Shown: positions 50,929 through 62,808 of the stretch, piece after piece
Layout of the letters: the number at the start of each line of letters is the position of its first letter
How positions within the stretch are numbered: position 1 is the stretch's first letter
NCBI GenBank assembly: GCA_021464245.1
Contig: JADCRB010000001.1
Location: 753,169-817,168, forward strand
Direction of reading: 5' to 3'
Source of the DNA: Carallia brachiata
Lineage: Eukaryota > Streptophyta > Magnoliopsida > Malpighiales > Rhizophoraceae
DNA: 64,000 nt
Notes under the pieces: model-generated
Seen by the model: only the letters and a program-made list of their open reading frames with translations
The model's database searches: none
What the model was told of the DNA's origin: nothing
Made by a program: the position numbers and the translations under genes

Positions 50929-53507
50929 ATGAAGAGCACTAGCTACAAATGTTCCTCCAACAGAAAGCTGCCCCTCTCTGCGTCTTTTTCTTCCTCCACA
51001 GCTTTATAATTATCTTCTTCGTTGCTGCTGAAACAGAACCTCCTTATGTCCCCCGACAACATAGCTCTTGATTGTGGTCAGACAGCGACAACACCGTACA
51101 AGGCCGGACCTGGATAGCGGAAACCAGATCACAAGTGCTGCTTTACGAGCAAAACAACGCATCAGTTGTCTCTACAGCGGTTGAATACCCGACAACGCTC
51201 AACGTGGTTCCTTACACCATCGCACGGCTCTCCCGCTCCCAGTTCAGCTACGCATTCCCCGTCACTGCAGGGCCCAAGTTCGTTCGGCTCTACTTCTACC
51301 CTGCTTCCTACCCGAATTTCAACAGCTCGGCTGGCTTCTTTTCTGTCGAAGCCAGCGGCTTTACCCTTCTCAGCAACTTCAGCGCCACCCTCCACGCGCA
51401 GGCCCTCGGCCTGGAAGGCATTTCTCGGGAGTTCTGCGTGAACGTTGAGAGTGACCAGATGCTTAACGTCACGTTTAGTCCGGCCCTTGGAATTGCCGAC
51501 GCCTACGCCTTCGTTAATGGGATTGAAGTGGTTTCAATGCCTGACGATCTTTATTTCAGTGCAGTGGACGATCCAGGGGCCAAATTCGTTGGCCAAATCA
51601 ATCTGCGCCGCATTGATAGAAGCACGGCGTTGGAGCTGATGTACCGGATAAACGTGGGTGGGAATTCGCTGTGGGATGATCAGGACACCGGCTTGTATCG
51701 CAGGTGGACCATGGACGATGATTACCTGACAAATGCTCAACCGAGTGCCCTTCCTTTTAACGGCACTATCCAACTTGTTTACAACAACCGGACCCGGTTT
51801 GCCGCGACCGACCAAGTCTACAGAACCGCCAGGACAATGGGGCCGGACAAGACGGTCAACGAGAATTACTATCTTACTTGGGAATTTCCAGTTGATTCCT
51901 CGTTCACGTACTTTGTCAGGCTTCATTTCTGCGAGTTCCAGCCGCGGATTTTGGAGGAGGGGGATAGAGTTTTCAAGATATATATGGCCAATCAGACTGC
52001 TGAGAATCATGCCGATGTGATCTTCTGGGCTGGTGCAAATGGGATTCCCATGTACAGGGACTATGCCTTGCTGATTGGAGCTGAGGGAAGCGAAAAGGTA
52101 CATAACATCTCTATTAAATTGCACCCAACATCTAAGACCCGATATACCGATGCAATTCTCAATGGGCTTGAAATCTTCAAGTTGAGTGAATTAGACAATC
52201 TTGCCGTACCAAATCCAGACCCGTTACCAATTAGTTTGCCCACTGTCGTTTCAACCATGCCAATATCATCCAAGTCCAAGAGCAACAGGATAACAATAGT
52301 TACAACAAGTGTTGTGGCTTCTGTATCAGCTGTTGCTGTGCTTTCTCTTATTGTGTTGTTCATTCTTCATTGGAGGCAAAAGGTCAAGGACAAGTCTACT
52401 AAGAGTCGGAAATCAACTTTACCATCTCATCTCTGTCGTCAATTCTCCCTAGGCGAGATGAAGGCAGCCACCAACAACTTTGATAGTGTATTCATTATTG
52501 GTGTTGGTGGGTTTGGCAATGTGTATAAAGGGTTTATTGATGGGGGGACTAAACCCATCGCGATCAAGCGGTTGAATCTGGGGTCACAACAAGGGGCAAA
52601 TGAGTTCAAGACAGAGATTGAAATGCTCTCTCAGCTTAGATACATTCATTTGGTCTCTCTAATTGGTTATTGCTATGAAGATGGAGAAATGATCCTCGTG
52701 TATGATTACATGGCTCAGGGTACTCTTCGTGATCACCTTTACAAGACGGATAATCCTCCACTTTCATGGAAACAGCGGCTAGAGATTTGCATTGGTTCAG
52801 CTCGTGGGTTGCAATACCTTCATTCAGAAGCTAAGCAGATGATCATCCACCGTGATGTAAAGACAACAAACATCTTGTTGGATGAGAAATGGGTGGCCAA
52901 GGTCTCAGATTTCGGGTTGTCCAAAATTGGCCCTACAAGCGTGTCCAAGGGTCATGTCAGCACGGTAGTGAAAGGTAGTTTCGGTTATATTGATCCTGAA
53001 TATTACCGGCTCCAGCAACTGACAGACAAGTCCGATGTGTACTCATTTGCGGTGGTATTATGTGAGATATTGTGCGCCAAACCACCTGTTGATAAATCAA
53101 ATCTTGAAGAGCCAGTGAGCTTAGCAGAGCTTTTTAGGCAATACTACCGCAAAGGAATGCTTAATAAGATCATCGATCCTCACTTAGATAAAAAGGTCGC
53201 GCCAGAGTGCCTAGAAAGATTTGTTGCTATCGCTGCGAGCTGCTTGTTAGACCGTGGAATAGATAGGCCATCAATGGCTGATGTAGTTTGGCAACTTGAG
53301 TCTGCATTGCAAATGCAAAAGAGTGCAGAGGAGAAAATTGAGCTTGGTGAGGCTCAAACTCTGGTTGATATCGGTGAGGAGACGCCCCTGAAGGATTGTC
53401 CTCCAACTACTGATAGTGATGATGAACCAAGCTGTCCTACCATGAAGCCTGAAACAATGATATCAAGCGTGGAGTTCTTAGAGATAAGGAAGTCAGAAAG
53501 GCGATGA
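50929..53507 (+). pseudogene. FERONIA-like receptor kinase, unit C: open ectodomain and kinase but broken signal peptide
   Basis: The conserved ATG is at 50929 but its frame stops at 51007-51009 because ten bases are missing after AAGCTG compared with unit D. A two-base loss near 51055 and a one-base loss near 51077 follow. From 51072 the frame is open for 811 codons to 53507. It has the malectin-like ectodomain, a transmembrane segment (about 52282-52360) and a full kinase: glycine loop GVGGFGNV near 52500, lysine in IAIKR near 52566, HRD at 52848-52856 and DFG at 52908-52916. The activation segment and APE-like region (GYIDPEYY) are present. Without a signal peptide the receptor would not reach the plasma membrane; an alternative upstream exon is possible but unseen. 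It could be a recent pseudogene or a sequence error. Confidence 0.85.
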
Positions 53508-54900
53508 TACATATGCTGATTACCTTGCTAAGTTAGTATGATGTGCATATCCTTGAGACAAAATTTTGCAGGTTAAAGATGGTTTGCACTACTGGTTCAC
53601 CCCTCCAGGAGAGCCCCGAAACTTGCTTTGGCTGATTCTACTAGGGTCTCTTTTCCTGGTTCCGTAGCCTCCTATGCTGGATTTCACCCTCCAATGTAAC
53701 CAAAAAAAAACAAAAAAATTACAGTTTAATTAGCTCATTGTGTGTGTTTTTTTTTTGTTGACAGAACTCATTGTGTGTTTATCTACCTATGGTGCCTCTT
53801 GTGTATTAGTGAAGTTGAGAAAATTTGACATTTTTCCTGTACTGTTTTCATCTCCCCGTCATTTTTTCCCCAACCCTTGTGGTTAGGATGGAAATTAATT
53901 AAGAATTTAAATAGAAAATAATGGTTACAACAAAATTAATTTTACAAACTAATGATTTTCATAAAAAATGTAATAATTATAAAATCAAATAATAAGAGTA
54001 ATAGTTATAACGTAAATTAGTCAAGGATTTAAATACAAAATAATGACTATAACGTAAATTAATAGAAATAAATAATTATTTGTTTAGTAAATTTTTTTTT
54101 AGTGAGCAAAGCAGGGGAGCTGTAAGATAATGCTGAAGAAAATAGCGGAAAATTAAAAAATTAGCGAAAATTAGCAAAAATTATTAAGTAAATAAAAAAT
54201 TAAGGAAATCATATTGATTGCCATGTGCCAATTAAAATCACAAGAAAAACTGTCTCTAAATTTTCCTATTATACTAATTAGATAAAGATAGATCCCAATA
54301 ACAACTTGGATATTTTTGTTTTTGGGAGTACTATTCCTCATGAACGTCATGTCTCAAAGGTCTGGTATTCGAAATTTGGGTAGATAAGTGATATTAGCGG
54401 GAAACGGTAACCAAAAAAAAAAAAAGAGTGATCATGTTTGGCTGCTGGAGGATTCATATTCCCGCTCTAGGTTAGATCTATCCTAATTCCTAATCAGTAA
54501 ATGACCGGAGATCCAATTTTCGCGGTTCATAAATAATTTACCAAAAAAGTTAGAGCATCAGAAGAAAAGGTGTTTGAAGATGCCTCTAAATGCAATTATA
54601 TTTATATTTTTTTATAATTATGTCTTTATTTTTTTGCTATAAAAAACACATATAATTAATTTTTTATTATAAAAAATAAAAATATAATTATAAAAAATAA
54701 AAAGATGATTACATGTAAATATATTTTCAGGCGATTTTTCATCTAATAGTGTAATAGTTCTCATAATTTAAAAATTACCATCCGCTAAACTATCAGATCA
54801 ATCACAATGAATGCACGGAAGGCGCCAAGCCATCACAACCATCAATCATCGTCATCATAACCACCAATGGACGGTGATGAAGAGCGCGTTTTTCCATGGA
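53508..54900 (+). repeat. 3' flank of FER-C
   Basis: It is almost identical to 32291-33680, including the MITE-like insertion at about 54551-54765. It has a few small differences such as an extra TCCTAAT near 54486. The match ends at the E2F box region, which is lost here. Confidence 0.85.
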
Positions 54901-55070
54901 CGGTGATCAATCATCAATCATCGTCATCAATCATCAATGACGGTTATTTGTATTTCTCATTAATTTCTTTCTCATAATTTTCTTATCAATCCAATAAATT
55001 TTATTTTCTTATAACTTTTTTTACCATAATTTTTTTTTTTTTATAACTTTCTAACAATCCAAATACACCG
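54901..55070. other. Filler DNA at a deletion junction before the RNR1-C fragment
   Basis: Short blocks of neighbouring sequence are repeated here: ATGGACGGTGAT at 54867-54878 and 54896-54907, and ATCAATCATCGTCATCA at 54841-54857 and 54913-54929. An AT-rich stretch follows, then RNR1 exon 5 starts abruptly at 55071. The RNR1 promoter box and exons 1-4 are missing. Confidence 0.6.
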
Positions 55071-56353
55071 TAAAGGAGTGTGCTGTTATTAACAAATTGG
55101 CCGGAAGAATTGGTGTTTCCATTCATAATATTCGTGCCACAGGCAGTTATATTTCTGGGACAAGTGGGACTTCCAACAGGATTCTGCCTATGCTTCGTGT
55201 CTTTAATGACACTGCTCGTTATGTTGATCAAGGAGCAGGCAAGAGGAGGGGTATAGTCACCATTCTGTTATTGTACTCCAATTTTAATTTTCTTTTATTT
55301 GCAGGATTAATGCACATGGGCACCCTTGCATGCATGCAGATATGCATGTGTACATGCAGAGCATCCTGGATTTGTTTGGCAGAGCTTGATTAATTGCAGT
55401 TGATTGCATTCCATTGTTTTGCATTACAGAATACCACATTGTAATTCGCATTATTATTATTAACATTTGTACAACAAGTTGCACGCCAATGTGTGCAATA
55501 TTCTTGATGCCCTATAGTTTATTAGGGTTGTTTCTGCTTTGTAATCACTTTTTTTTGTTTTCGGGGCTTTTGCTGTATATTTGGAGCCATGGCATGCAGA
55601 CATCTTTGAGTTTCTAGAACTCAGAAAGAATCATGGAATGGTACTGTTGCATATGTTGTTATTCTAATGTATCATATTTGCAGATGAAGCAACGGATGTT
55701 CCTTTCACATCACCTGGTTTATCTTTAAGTAGAACTATAAAAGTCTTCTTACTTCTGTATATCTCTTTATGGGTGTATTTGTCCTTTCTTTCATTAGACA
55801 GTTTTCTTTTAGTGCCTTATTTGCAGGAAGAACATCGAGCAAGAGATTTATTCTATGCTCTTTGGATTCCTGATCTCTTTATGGAAAGAGTCCGAGGTGA
55901 TGTCAGTTGGTCTTTATTTTGCCCTAATGAGGCCCCCGGGTTGGCTGATTGCTGGGGTGAAGAATTTGAGAAACTATATAGGCATTATGAAATTGAGGTG
56001 GGGACTTTTACAATGTTTTCACTTACGATGACTGTTGGATTAAAATGGAGATGATAGTAAGATTACATTTTTTGTAAATATAGGGTAGGGCAAAGAAGGT
56101 TATTTCTGCTAGGAAACTCTGGTTTGAGATTTTAAGTTCCCAGATTGAAACAGGAACTCCTTACATGCTCTTCAAGGTATGTGAACATGATACTTTTTTA
56201 CTCCTGGATTCTTGCATTAGTAAAAGCAACCAGCAGAATCTGGGCACTATCAAGTGTTCTAACCTGTGCACGGAGATCGTTGAATTCACCAGTCCAACAG
56301 AAACTGCAGTTTGCAATCTTGCATCCATTGGTTTACCTCGATTTGTGAGGAAA

Positions 56354-56836
56354 TGAAAGTGCAAACTGAACTTCAAAGGTTCAAAGAACATAAGAAGAAG
56401 AACAGAAAATGCAGAAAAAACAGAAAAAACACAGCAGAGAACTTTTGGAGTTAGAAAAATCACCTCATCTTCATCAGCATATGAAAACCCATTTAAAGGG
56501 TCATAGTACAAAAGTAGATACAGCAATGATACAAAAGAGCATGCACACCATGCTTAAAAAGCTACCTAACAAGGCATTGTCTTCAACAAATTCAGAAAAG
56601 TGGACTGACAAGAATCCACTAACAAAAGTATGCTTCTAGTAGCAGCTAAAACTTTTCAAAGTACAAAAAAGATCATTAGTTGGTAGCTTGAACTAAAACA
56701 CATTCCAAGCTTAATCAAAAACAACAAAAAAATACATTGCTTGCTGCTGAAGTTGCTGGTCTGCTGTCACTGCACTTCAGCTCTGACTTTTCAGCATAAA
56801 AGGAAGCTTGAACATGCAAGAAGCTAGGCTTCAACA
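56354..56836 (-). repeat. 3' LTR of the second copia element
   Basis: It is 483 bp. It differs from the partner LTR at scattered positions, mainly in an A-rich stretch (56395-56465) and a few single bases, so it is older than the first element's LTR pair. Confidence 0.93.
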
Positions 56837-56974
56837 CTCCTCCTTAGCTTCTTGGATGTTCAGTCCCAAATCACTCCTTAACTTCTCAAATCTAATCCTT
56901 AACAAGGACTTGGTCATAATGTCTGCAACCTGCAAATTAGAATTACAATGGAGCAGAATAACTTCACCTTCTTG

Positions 56975-59900
56975 CTATGCCTCTCTCAGAAAATGATATT
57001 TGATCTTAATATGCTTTGTTCTCCCATGAAAAATGGGGTTTTTAGAGATGGCAATTGCAGATTTGTTATCCACAAAAATCTCAGTAGGCATATCTTGAGG
57101 GCATTTCAAATCAGCTAACACCTTCCTGAGCCAAATCCCTTGATTCACAGCCTCAGCAGCTGCAATATACTCTACTTCAGCAGTTAACTGAGCTACTGTA
57201 GCTTGTTTTTTTGAACTCCAAGTGACCAATTCAGAACCAAGTAAGAAAGCTTGACCAGAAGTGCTCTTCAAGTCATCAACAGATCCTCCCCAGTCACTAT
57301 CTGAGTACCCTTTCAGAATCAAATCTCCCTTTCCGCAGTACTTCAACCCATAATTTATAGTGCCCTTAATATACTTGAGCACTCTTTTAGCAGCTTGAAA
57401 ATGTAGCTCACTTGGATTCTGCATAAACCTTGAAAGCAAACATGATATCTGGTCTGGTTGTAGTTAGGTACAGTAGACAGCCAATCAAACTTCTGTAAAT
57501 GGTTGCATCTGTTCTACTGGTTCCATCATCTTTTCTGAGTTTCTCACATAACATAAGAGGTGTAGAAACAGACTTGCAATCCTTCAATTTGAATTTCTTC
57601 AATACTTCTTTTGCATATTTCACTTGGCTGAGAAGGATAACCTCCTGACCTTGTGAAATCTGCATTCCCAAGAAGAATGACATAAAACCTAGGTCAGCTA
57701 TTTCAAAATCCTTTTTCATATTGGTCTTCAATTCCTCAACCAAGCTATTGTTGCTTCCAGTTATCAATAAATCATCTACATAGACTGCAATGATTATCAA
57801 ATCAGCAAGTGCAGTCTTTACATAGAGGGTAGCTTCACTGCCGCTTCTTACAAAACCCTGCTGTATGAGATGCTCATCAAGTCTGCTGTACCAAGCTCTT
57901 GGGGCCTGCTTTAAACCATATAAAGCTCTCTGCAGTAAATACACTTTGTCTTCTTGTCCCTCTTTTACAAAGCCTTCAGGCTGTTCAACTATATTTCCTC
58001 TTGTAACTGACCATTTAAAAATGCTGATCTCACATCAAGCTGGAAAACATTCCAATTCTTTTGTGCTGCAAATGCAAGAAGAAGCCTGATAGTGTCCAGT
58101 CTACTGACAGGCGCAAAAGTCTCCATGTAGTCCACACCAAACTCCTGTGAATATCCCTTCACAACTAGTCTAGCCTTTTGCCTATTCAGTGAACCATTTG
58201 CATTGAGCTTTGACCTATAGACCCACTTTACACCAATCGCTTGCCTGTAAATTGGTCTTTCAACAAGCTTCCAAGTGTTGTTTTTTTCAATCATACTGAT
58301 CTCTAATTCATTACTTCTATCCAAGAAGCTGACCTTGATGCTTCTTCAAATGATACAGGATCAAGAGAGACTTGATTGTTTCTCTCATAAACATCTGCCA
58401 AAGTCCTGGTGTCTTCAACTGGATCATCATCAAACTCAGCAATAACCTCATCAGAATCTGCATCTGGCAGATTTGGAGCTTGGTTTGTTGTTGTTGGTTG
58501 CAATCTTGAACTGATTTGATCTTTATTCCAATCCTAACTAGCTTCTTCATCAAAAACTACACTCCTGCTGACTTCAACTTTCTTAGTTTGCAGATTATAA
58601 ATCCTATAACCCTTGACATTTGAACTATAGCCCAACATGATTCCCATTTCTGCTTTTGCATCAAGCTTAGTTCTCTTAGCTTCAGGAACATAGCTGTAGC
58701 ATATACAACCAAAACTCTCAAGTGTTGCAAAGAGGTTTTATGCCATGCCAAGCTTCATATGGGGTCTTTTTTCCTCCCAAAGCTTTGTAGGAAGTCTATT
58801 TTCAAATAAACAGCAGTGTTTGTGCTTGCTTCTGCCCAGAAAGTTTTGGGCAACCCCTTTTCAAATAACAAACACCTTCCCATCTCCATTACAAATCTGT
58901 TTTTTCTCTCACACACCCCATTTTGTTGAGGTGTATAAGCAACAGTTAGTTGGTGATGAATACCTTCATCATGACAGAATTGGTTGAACTTTTCAGAAGT
59001 GTACTCACTTCCATTATCAGACCTTATCATCTTGAGCTTGCAACCAGATTGAGTTTCAACCCATGCTTTAAACTTGAAAAAACTCCAGACACCTCTGACT
59101 TCTGTTTCAAGAAATAAATCCAGCACATTCTAGTACAATCATCAATGAATAGAATAAAATATCTACTTCCATTCAGTGATGGTGTACTCATAGGTCCACA
59201 TACATCAGTGTGCAAGAGTTCTAACTTCAATGCTGCTCTTCTAGCTTGATTAACAGGGAATGGCAACTTACTTTGCTTTCCCAATTAACAGGCCTTGCAC
59301 ACATCAGTCTTTTGTGAAATAGCAGGCACATCCAGCACCACTTCATGCTCATACAACAAACTCAAGGTTTTGTAATTAAAGTGTCCTAATCTCTTATGCC
59401 AGAGAGTGGACTCATCAACAGAATGAGCTAAAGCTTGACACTGCATGTGCTCCCATTCAACAGAAAAGCTCTTGTTCTTCATCTCAATAGAGATTAATTC
59501 ACACCCTTGTGAATCTAAAATTTGGCAAGCATTGTTCTTAAACACCAAAGTATAACCCTTTTCAATTAACTGACCTACACTAAGTAGGTTTTGTTCAATT
59601 TCAGGTACATAAAGCACTTCAGAAATGAGCTTCGTACCTGTGATAGTGTTGATGGCTACTGTGCCTCTTCCCTTCACATCAATAAACTCATCATTGCCCA
59701 CTTTCACTCTGGTCTTGAATGACTGATCTAAAGTCTTGAACTTGCTCACATCATTTGACATATGGTAGGTACAACCATTGTCAATCAGCCATCCATTTGT
59801 ATTACTTCTTTCTTTCCAGCTAGTGACCATGAACAATTGCTCCTCATGCTGCTCATTTTTAGCTATTTGAGCTTGCTGTGGCTTCTGCTGCTGATTCCCT

Positions 59901-60780
59901 TTTGTTTTGCACACTTTGGCCATGTGTCCAAACTTCTTGCACACCCTGCACTGTATATCTGGTCTATACCAGCAAAACCTCTCAGTGTGAGTGGTCTTTT
60001 TACAGTGCTTGCAAGGTGGAAAAACCTTCTTTTTCTTCTCTGACCCTTTGCTGCTCTCAACATCAGCTTTCTCTTTGTCTTTCTTATCTTCAATATGTTT
60101 TTGAAGTTGAAGATGACTTTTCCTTGCTCCTTACTATCAAGGCTGCTTCATTTGAATCATTTTGCCTGATGGCTCTTCTGAGTTCCAAGGCTTGCAGGGC
60201 ATTTACCAACTCAGCAAGTTTGAGCTTGCTCAAGTCTTTGGAATCTTCCAAAGATGAAATTTTTGTTTCATACTTTTCTGGCAAGCAAACAAGAACCTTC
60301 TCTACAATTCTCTGGTCAGAAAGTTCTTCTCCTAGCAGCCTGATCTCATTGACAGTCTTCATCAACCTGTCTGCAAATTCTTTCACAGACTCAGTGTCCT
60401 TCATTTTGATAGACTCAAATGCCCTTCTCAAGTTCAAAACTTGAATGTTCCTGGTTTGATCACTGCCATGAAACTCCTCCTTCAACTTATCCCAAGCCTC
60501 TTTTGCTTCCTCACAAGCCATTATTCTGGAGAAAATAGCATCAGTGACCCCAGAATGAATGCATGTAAGAGCCTTATAAACTTTGGCTGTTTCTTCACTG
60601 TGATACTTTATTTGGGCAACAGTTGGGTTATTGGGCAAAGCAGGTATGATCTCCATTCTCAACAAACTTCCAGAGATCTAGAGACCTCAAGTATGTCTTC
60701 ATTTTAACTGCCCATACTGGATAATTTTCTCCAGCAAACACTGGAGGTGCTGAAGTAGGAAAAGAGCTGCTGGTAGCCAT
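56975..60780 (-). pseudogene. gag-pol region of the second copia element, broken
   Basis: Read on the minus strand, gag starts at 60780 (MATSSSFPTS) and shifts frame near 60655. The second gag frame (60665-60090) has the conserved UBN2-type region. Zinc knuckle and protease follow (59944-59285), with WLIDNGCTYHM in place of the usual D-S/T-G active site. Integrase is in two frames (59284-59027 and 59126-58755; HTDVCGP, DNGSEYTS). Reverse transcriptase is at 58324-57989 and 57944-57408 (YVDD present), and RNase H at 57439-56975 (DSDWGG). Several stops and shifts separate these, so it is not autonomous. Described as found; the product is not rebuilt here. Confidence 0.9.
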
Positions 60781-60875
60781 TTTTCTAGTTTTTTTAGTAA
60801 GGTTCTCTCTTGGTTTTATCCCTCACAAATTCCTAAGGTACAGGTCTCGTAAGATCAGAGTAGCTATGATACCAG

Positions 60876-61360
60876 TGAAAGTGCAAACTGAACTTCAAAG
60901 GTTCAAAGAACATAAGAAAAGAAAGAAATGCAGAGAAAAAGAAAAAAGAAAACACAGAGAACCTTTTTTGGAGCTAGAAAAAACCACCTCACCTTCATCA
61001 GCATATGAAAACCCATTTAAAGGGTCATAGTACAAAAGTAGATACAGCAATGATACAAAAGAGCATGCACACCATGCTTAAAAAGCTACCTAACAAGGCA
61101 TTGTCTTTCACAAATTCAGAAAAGTGGACTGACAAGAATCCACTAACAAAAGTATGCTTCTAGTAGCAGCTAAAACTTTTCAAAGTACAAAAAAGATCAT
61201 TAGTTGGTAGCTTGAACTAAAACACATTCCAAGCTTAACCAAAAACAACAAAAAAATACATTGCTTGCTGCTGAAGTTGCTAGTCTGCTGTCACTGCACT
61301 TCAGCTCTGACTTTTCAGCATAAAAGGAAGCTTGAACATGCAAGAAGCTAGGCTTCAACA
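60876..61360 (-). repeat. 5' LTR of the second copia element
   Basis: It is 485 bp and pairs with 56354-56836. The primer-binding site lies one base inside its border. Confidence 0.93.
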
Positions 61361-62094
61361 GGAAAAAGGTGGAGTGTGAAATTGGTTTCATGTTTCAAAT
61401 GTCTCACCTTGTCACAAGGTCCGGCTGCTCAACAATATTAACTTTGTTGTCCAGGGTGTACCTGTTGGGTCACCATCATCTATGCTAATTGGGAGTAGAG
61501 ATTCCAAGAACCGATACTTGATTTTGATCAACTAGCGGAGGTTTGTTTTAAATGACATGTTCGCGAACACATTAATAAATGTTGATTGGTACCAATGTAG
61601 ATGAATTTGTGTAAATTTACTTAGGCAAGTGTTACAAGTGAAAAGATAAGTAGGGGATCTGAGAGTTTTGACATTTTTTATATTTGGATTTTGTTTCCCT
61701 AGTAGGTTACTGCAACAATCACCGGAAATCTCAATAAGATTATTGATATTAATTACTATCCCACTGAAACTGCACGGTTGTAAAAAATGCGGTCCAGACC
61801 AATAGGTATTGGTGTTCAGGGTCTTGCTGACACATTCATCCTGCTTGGCATGCCATTTGATTCAGCAGAGGTACCAAAGCTCTTCTGTCAAGTATGGTTA
61901 GTCTATGAGTTTTTGTTGAGATCCTTCATTAAGTTTTACTTGGCATGATCCTTGCAGGCACAACTAAACAAAGACATATTTGAGACCATATATCACCATG
62001 CGCTTAAATCTTCTTCTGAATTGGCTGCAAAAGATGGTCCTTATAAGACATATCATGGGAGCCCCATGAGCAAGGTTTGAACATTTGTGTTAGT

Positions 62095-62808
62095 TTTATT
62101 TAAAACACTAAGTTAAGACTTTATAGTTGTCAATTTGAGTCTTAAAATTCTGAAAATGATGTGTTGTGATGTTGCGGTCCCATAACTATATCAGATTTCC
62201 AAAAAAGCAGAAAAATGCCGGCTATTCCTGCATGGGCTCCATCCGACGACGGACTTTAAGCATTGACTACAAAGTCTTCCAATTTTGGTCCCCTCCTCCC
62301 TTGCCGCAGGGAAGAAACTTCATTTTAGCCCCTTTATCGTAATCAAATCCAATTGTATAGAGGACCAGCAATTGCTGCAGTAGTTTGAGGTCTAGGCTTA
62401 GGGTTCAAACTACATACCTATGCCTCACCTTTTCTCTTTCTTTACTATTAGGTTATCAATTTTGATGGAGAAAAAATTTTAATTTTATATTCTCTCATTA
62501 GTTTCTCTCTACCAAAAATACATACTAAAAATATTTTATTTTAATGACCAACAAATTATAATTTAATTGGTGTTGGAATGTCTTTAAGTTATTGTTAACA
62601 AACATGCAATTAAGTATCATACTAACCCAATGTATGAATCCTTATCTATGTTATTTTTGTATATATTTATTTTTTTAAAAAAACTTAAACTTGACTGAAA
62701 TTTGACAATTCAGCCACGCCCCACCTCAGTGCCCTTATCTATTGAGGATCAGCAAATTTCCCGTTATTTCATTTTCTCAAGTTCTCCGCACTTCTTTGCC
62801 TCCCTGAA
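62095..62808 (+). repeat. Unit D upstream segment
   Basis: It aligns with 50228-50928 and 28690-29647: the ACTTTATAGTTGT block, ATGCCGGCT, TTCATTTTAGCC and CAGCAAATTTCCCGTTATTTCA. It joins the RNR1-C fragment abruptly at about 62090-62105 and holds the FER-D promoter and leader. Confidence 0.8.

Larger units (their letters stand above)
56354..61360 (-). mobile_element. Second Ty1/copia LTR retrotransposon, in RNR1-C exon 9
   Basis: It lies on the minus strand. LTRs are 60876-61360 (5') and 56354-56836 (3'), beginning TGAAAG and ending TTCAACA on the plus strand, flanked by the target duplication GGAAA (56349-56353, 61361-61365). The primer-binding site, read on the minus strand at 60874-60863, is TGGTATCATAGC (one mismatch to initiator Met). 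A purine tract (AAGGAGGAG) adjoins the 3' LTR. It belongs to a different copia family from the first element: the LTRs do not match. Gene order is gag, protease, integrase, RT (YVDD), RNase H. The frame is broken in many places. Confidence 0.95.
55071..62077 (+). pseudogene. RNR1: RNR1 fragment, unit C, lacking early exons and split by a copia element
   Basis: Recognised exons: partial exon 5 (55071-55250), exon 6 (55564-55640), exon 7 (55827-55997, open), exon 8 (56094-56176) and exon 9 (about 56206-56353). A copia element is inserted near the end of exon 9 (56354-61360), and the homology resumes at 61361 with later exons (about 61456-61540, 61790-61870 and 61960-62072). Splice acceptors of exon 6 (AG to CG at 55562) and exon 9 (AG to TG near 56204) are lost, and the VPVG exon is frameshifted near 61525. 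Exon 7 keeps the Arg and Trp codons that unit B has lost. The 3' end is cut at about 62090 where unit D begins. Confidence 0.88.
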
